DNA from: Actinomycetota bacterium
GTDB lineage: Bacteria; Actinomycetota; Acidimicrobiia; Actinomarinales; Actinomarinaceae
DNA length: 5,253 nt
Assembly: GCA_002724835.1 (NCBI GenBank)
Contig: PBPX01000061.1
Location: 1-5,253, forward strand
Direction: 5' to 3'
The notes below the pieces were generated by a model. That model was not told the origin of the DNA. It made no database searches and saw only the letters and a program-made list of their open reading frames with translations. Shown here piece by piece: positions 4,905 through 5,253 of this stretch. The first letter of the stretch is position 1. Each line of letters opens with the position of its first letter. A program made the translations under genes and the position numbers.

Positions 4905-5253
4905 TTATGCAAACAAGACATCCCAAGTTTGTACGCCTACAACCCCATCGGCTTTAAGGAATCCAAACTTTCTTTGAAATTCTTTGACGGCTCTGGCCGT
5001 ATTTCGGCCAAAAATGCCGTCAATACCACCAGGTTCATGCCCCAAGTCACTTAATCGTTGCTGTACTGCCCTGACAGCCTCTCCACGGCTCCTACGGCGA
5101 GCGGAGAGGGGGGAGTGTGATACTACCCCCTTTAACTTATCTACATGCGCTGTAATCGACGCCCAGTCGATCTGAGCCCAATCTCCTTCATCGACGGGCA
5201 TCCCTGCGCGAAGCCAGTCATAAAGCCAATTACCAGGGCAAGTTGAATTACCC
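4905..5253 (-). CDS. Endolysin: N-acetylmuramoyl-L-alanine amidase with C-terminal peptidoglycan-binding domain (5' end outside window)
   Basis: The frame is open to the window edge (first full codon 5252-5250) and shows the last 115 residues. It begins with GNSTCPGNWLYDWLRAGMP: the T-CPG-x2-L pattern is the end of the type-2 amidase/PGRP fold, where the cysteine is a zinc ligand. After a linker rich in Arg and Ser (about 45-56) comes a PG_binding_1 domain, residues 57-113: GEAVRAVQQRLSDLG, then GIDGIFGRNTARAVKEFQ, then DGVVGVQTW. The enzyme would cut the amide bond between N-acetylmuramic acid and L-alanine of the wall peptide, helping lysis once the holin acts. The start codon and catalytic histidines are off the window; the Met at 5201 is internal. 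The downstream genes 4865 to 4194 follow as one lysis cassette. The small hairpin at 4994-5010 falls in the conserved FGRNTARA codons and is not given meaning. Confidence 0.94.
   Translation of the reverse strand, partial: GNSTCPGNWLYDWLRAGMPVDEGDWAQIDWASITAHVDKLKGVVSHSPLSARRRSRGEAVRAVQQRLSDLGHEPGGIDGIFGRNTARAVKEFQRKFGFLKADGVVGVQTWDVLFA

Noticed and set aside
4994..5010. Inverted repeat TGGCCG/CGGCCA with a five-base loop, flanked by A/T runs
   Set aside because: It lies in the codons for the conserved FGRNTARA part of the peptidoglycan-binding domain, far from the gene end, so coding explains it.
1..5253. CRISPR arrays, tRNA genes, rRNA, insertion sequences and attachment sites
   Set aside because: Looked for and not seen: no regularly spaced repeats, no cloverleaf-like sequence, no transposase or integrase.

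Overview
The window looks like a piece of a tailed double-stranded DNA phage genome (Caudoviricetes), or a prophage/metagenomic relative. It is almost fully coding, with overlapping or abutting genes. It joins a phage replication/recombination block on the + strand to a lysis cassette on the - strand. The host is not determined. The C-terminal part of a type-2 amidase endolysin with a peptidoglycan-binding domain, and an r1t-like holin, would fit a phage of an actinobacterium or another walled bacterium. No ribosomal, tRNA or chromosomal housekeeping gene is visible to settle it.

Plus strand, 1 to 4197. The window opens inside a RecB/Cas4-like PD-(D/E)XK nuclease (C-terminal 98 residues, ending at 298). 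A 95-base gap (299-393) holds a candidate promoter and a strong ribosome binding site. Six tightly packed genes follow: an unrecognised two-part protein (394-1113), a DnaB-like helicase/RecA-fold ATPase without the usual N-terminal domain (1114-2097), an archaeo-eukaryotic-type primase (2085-2987), a RusA-family Holliday junction resolvase (2980-3318), a putative PD-(D/E)XK nuclease (3315-3767), and a small protein with a sigma region 4-like helix-turn-helix (3757-4197). Each junction from 1113 on is an abutment or an overlap of 4 to 13 bases, so this reads as one translationally coupled operon. The primase and helicase would start and drive replication, and the nucleases would process recombination or branched intermediates. 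The last gene may be a transcription regulator.

Minus strand, 5253 to 4194. Transcription runs toward the replication operon. In order: the C-terminal end of an N-acetylmuramoyl-L-alanine amidase endolysin (4905-5253, start outside the window), a 48-residue unknown protein (4719-4865), a two-helix holin (4523-4717), and a 110-residue acidic unknown protein (4194-4526). The two operons converge so closely that their stop codons share the palindrome TTAA at 4194-4197.

The least explained signals are DNA-level. One is a perfect 20-bp palindrome inside the primase gene (2523-2542). The other is a 13-bp bulged hairpin (4248-4280) just past the convergent junction, inside the 3' part of the last lysis-strand gene. 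No clearly new multi-gene system is visible.
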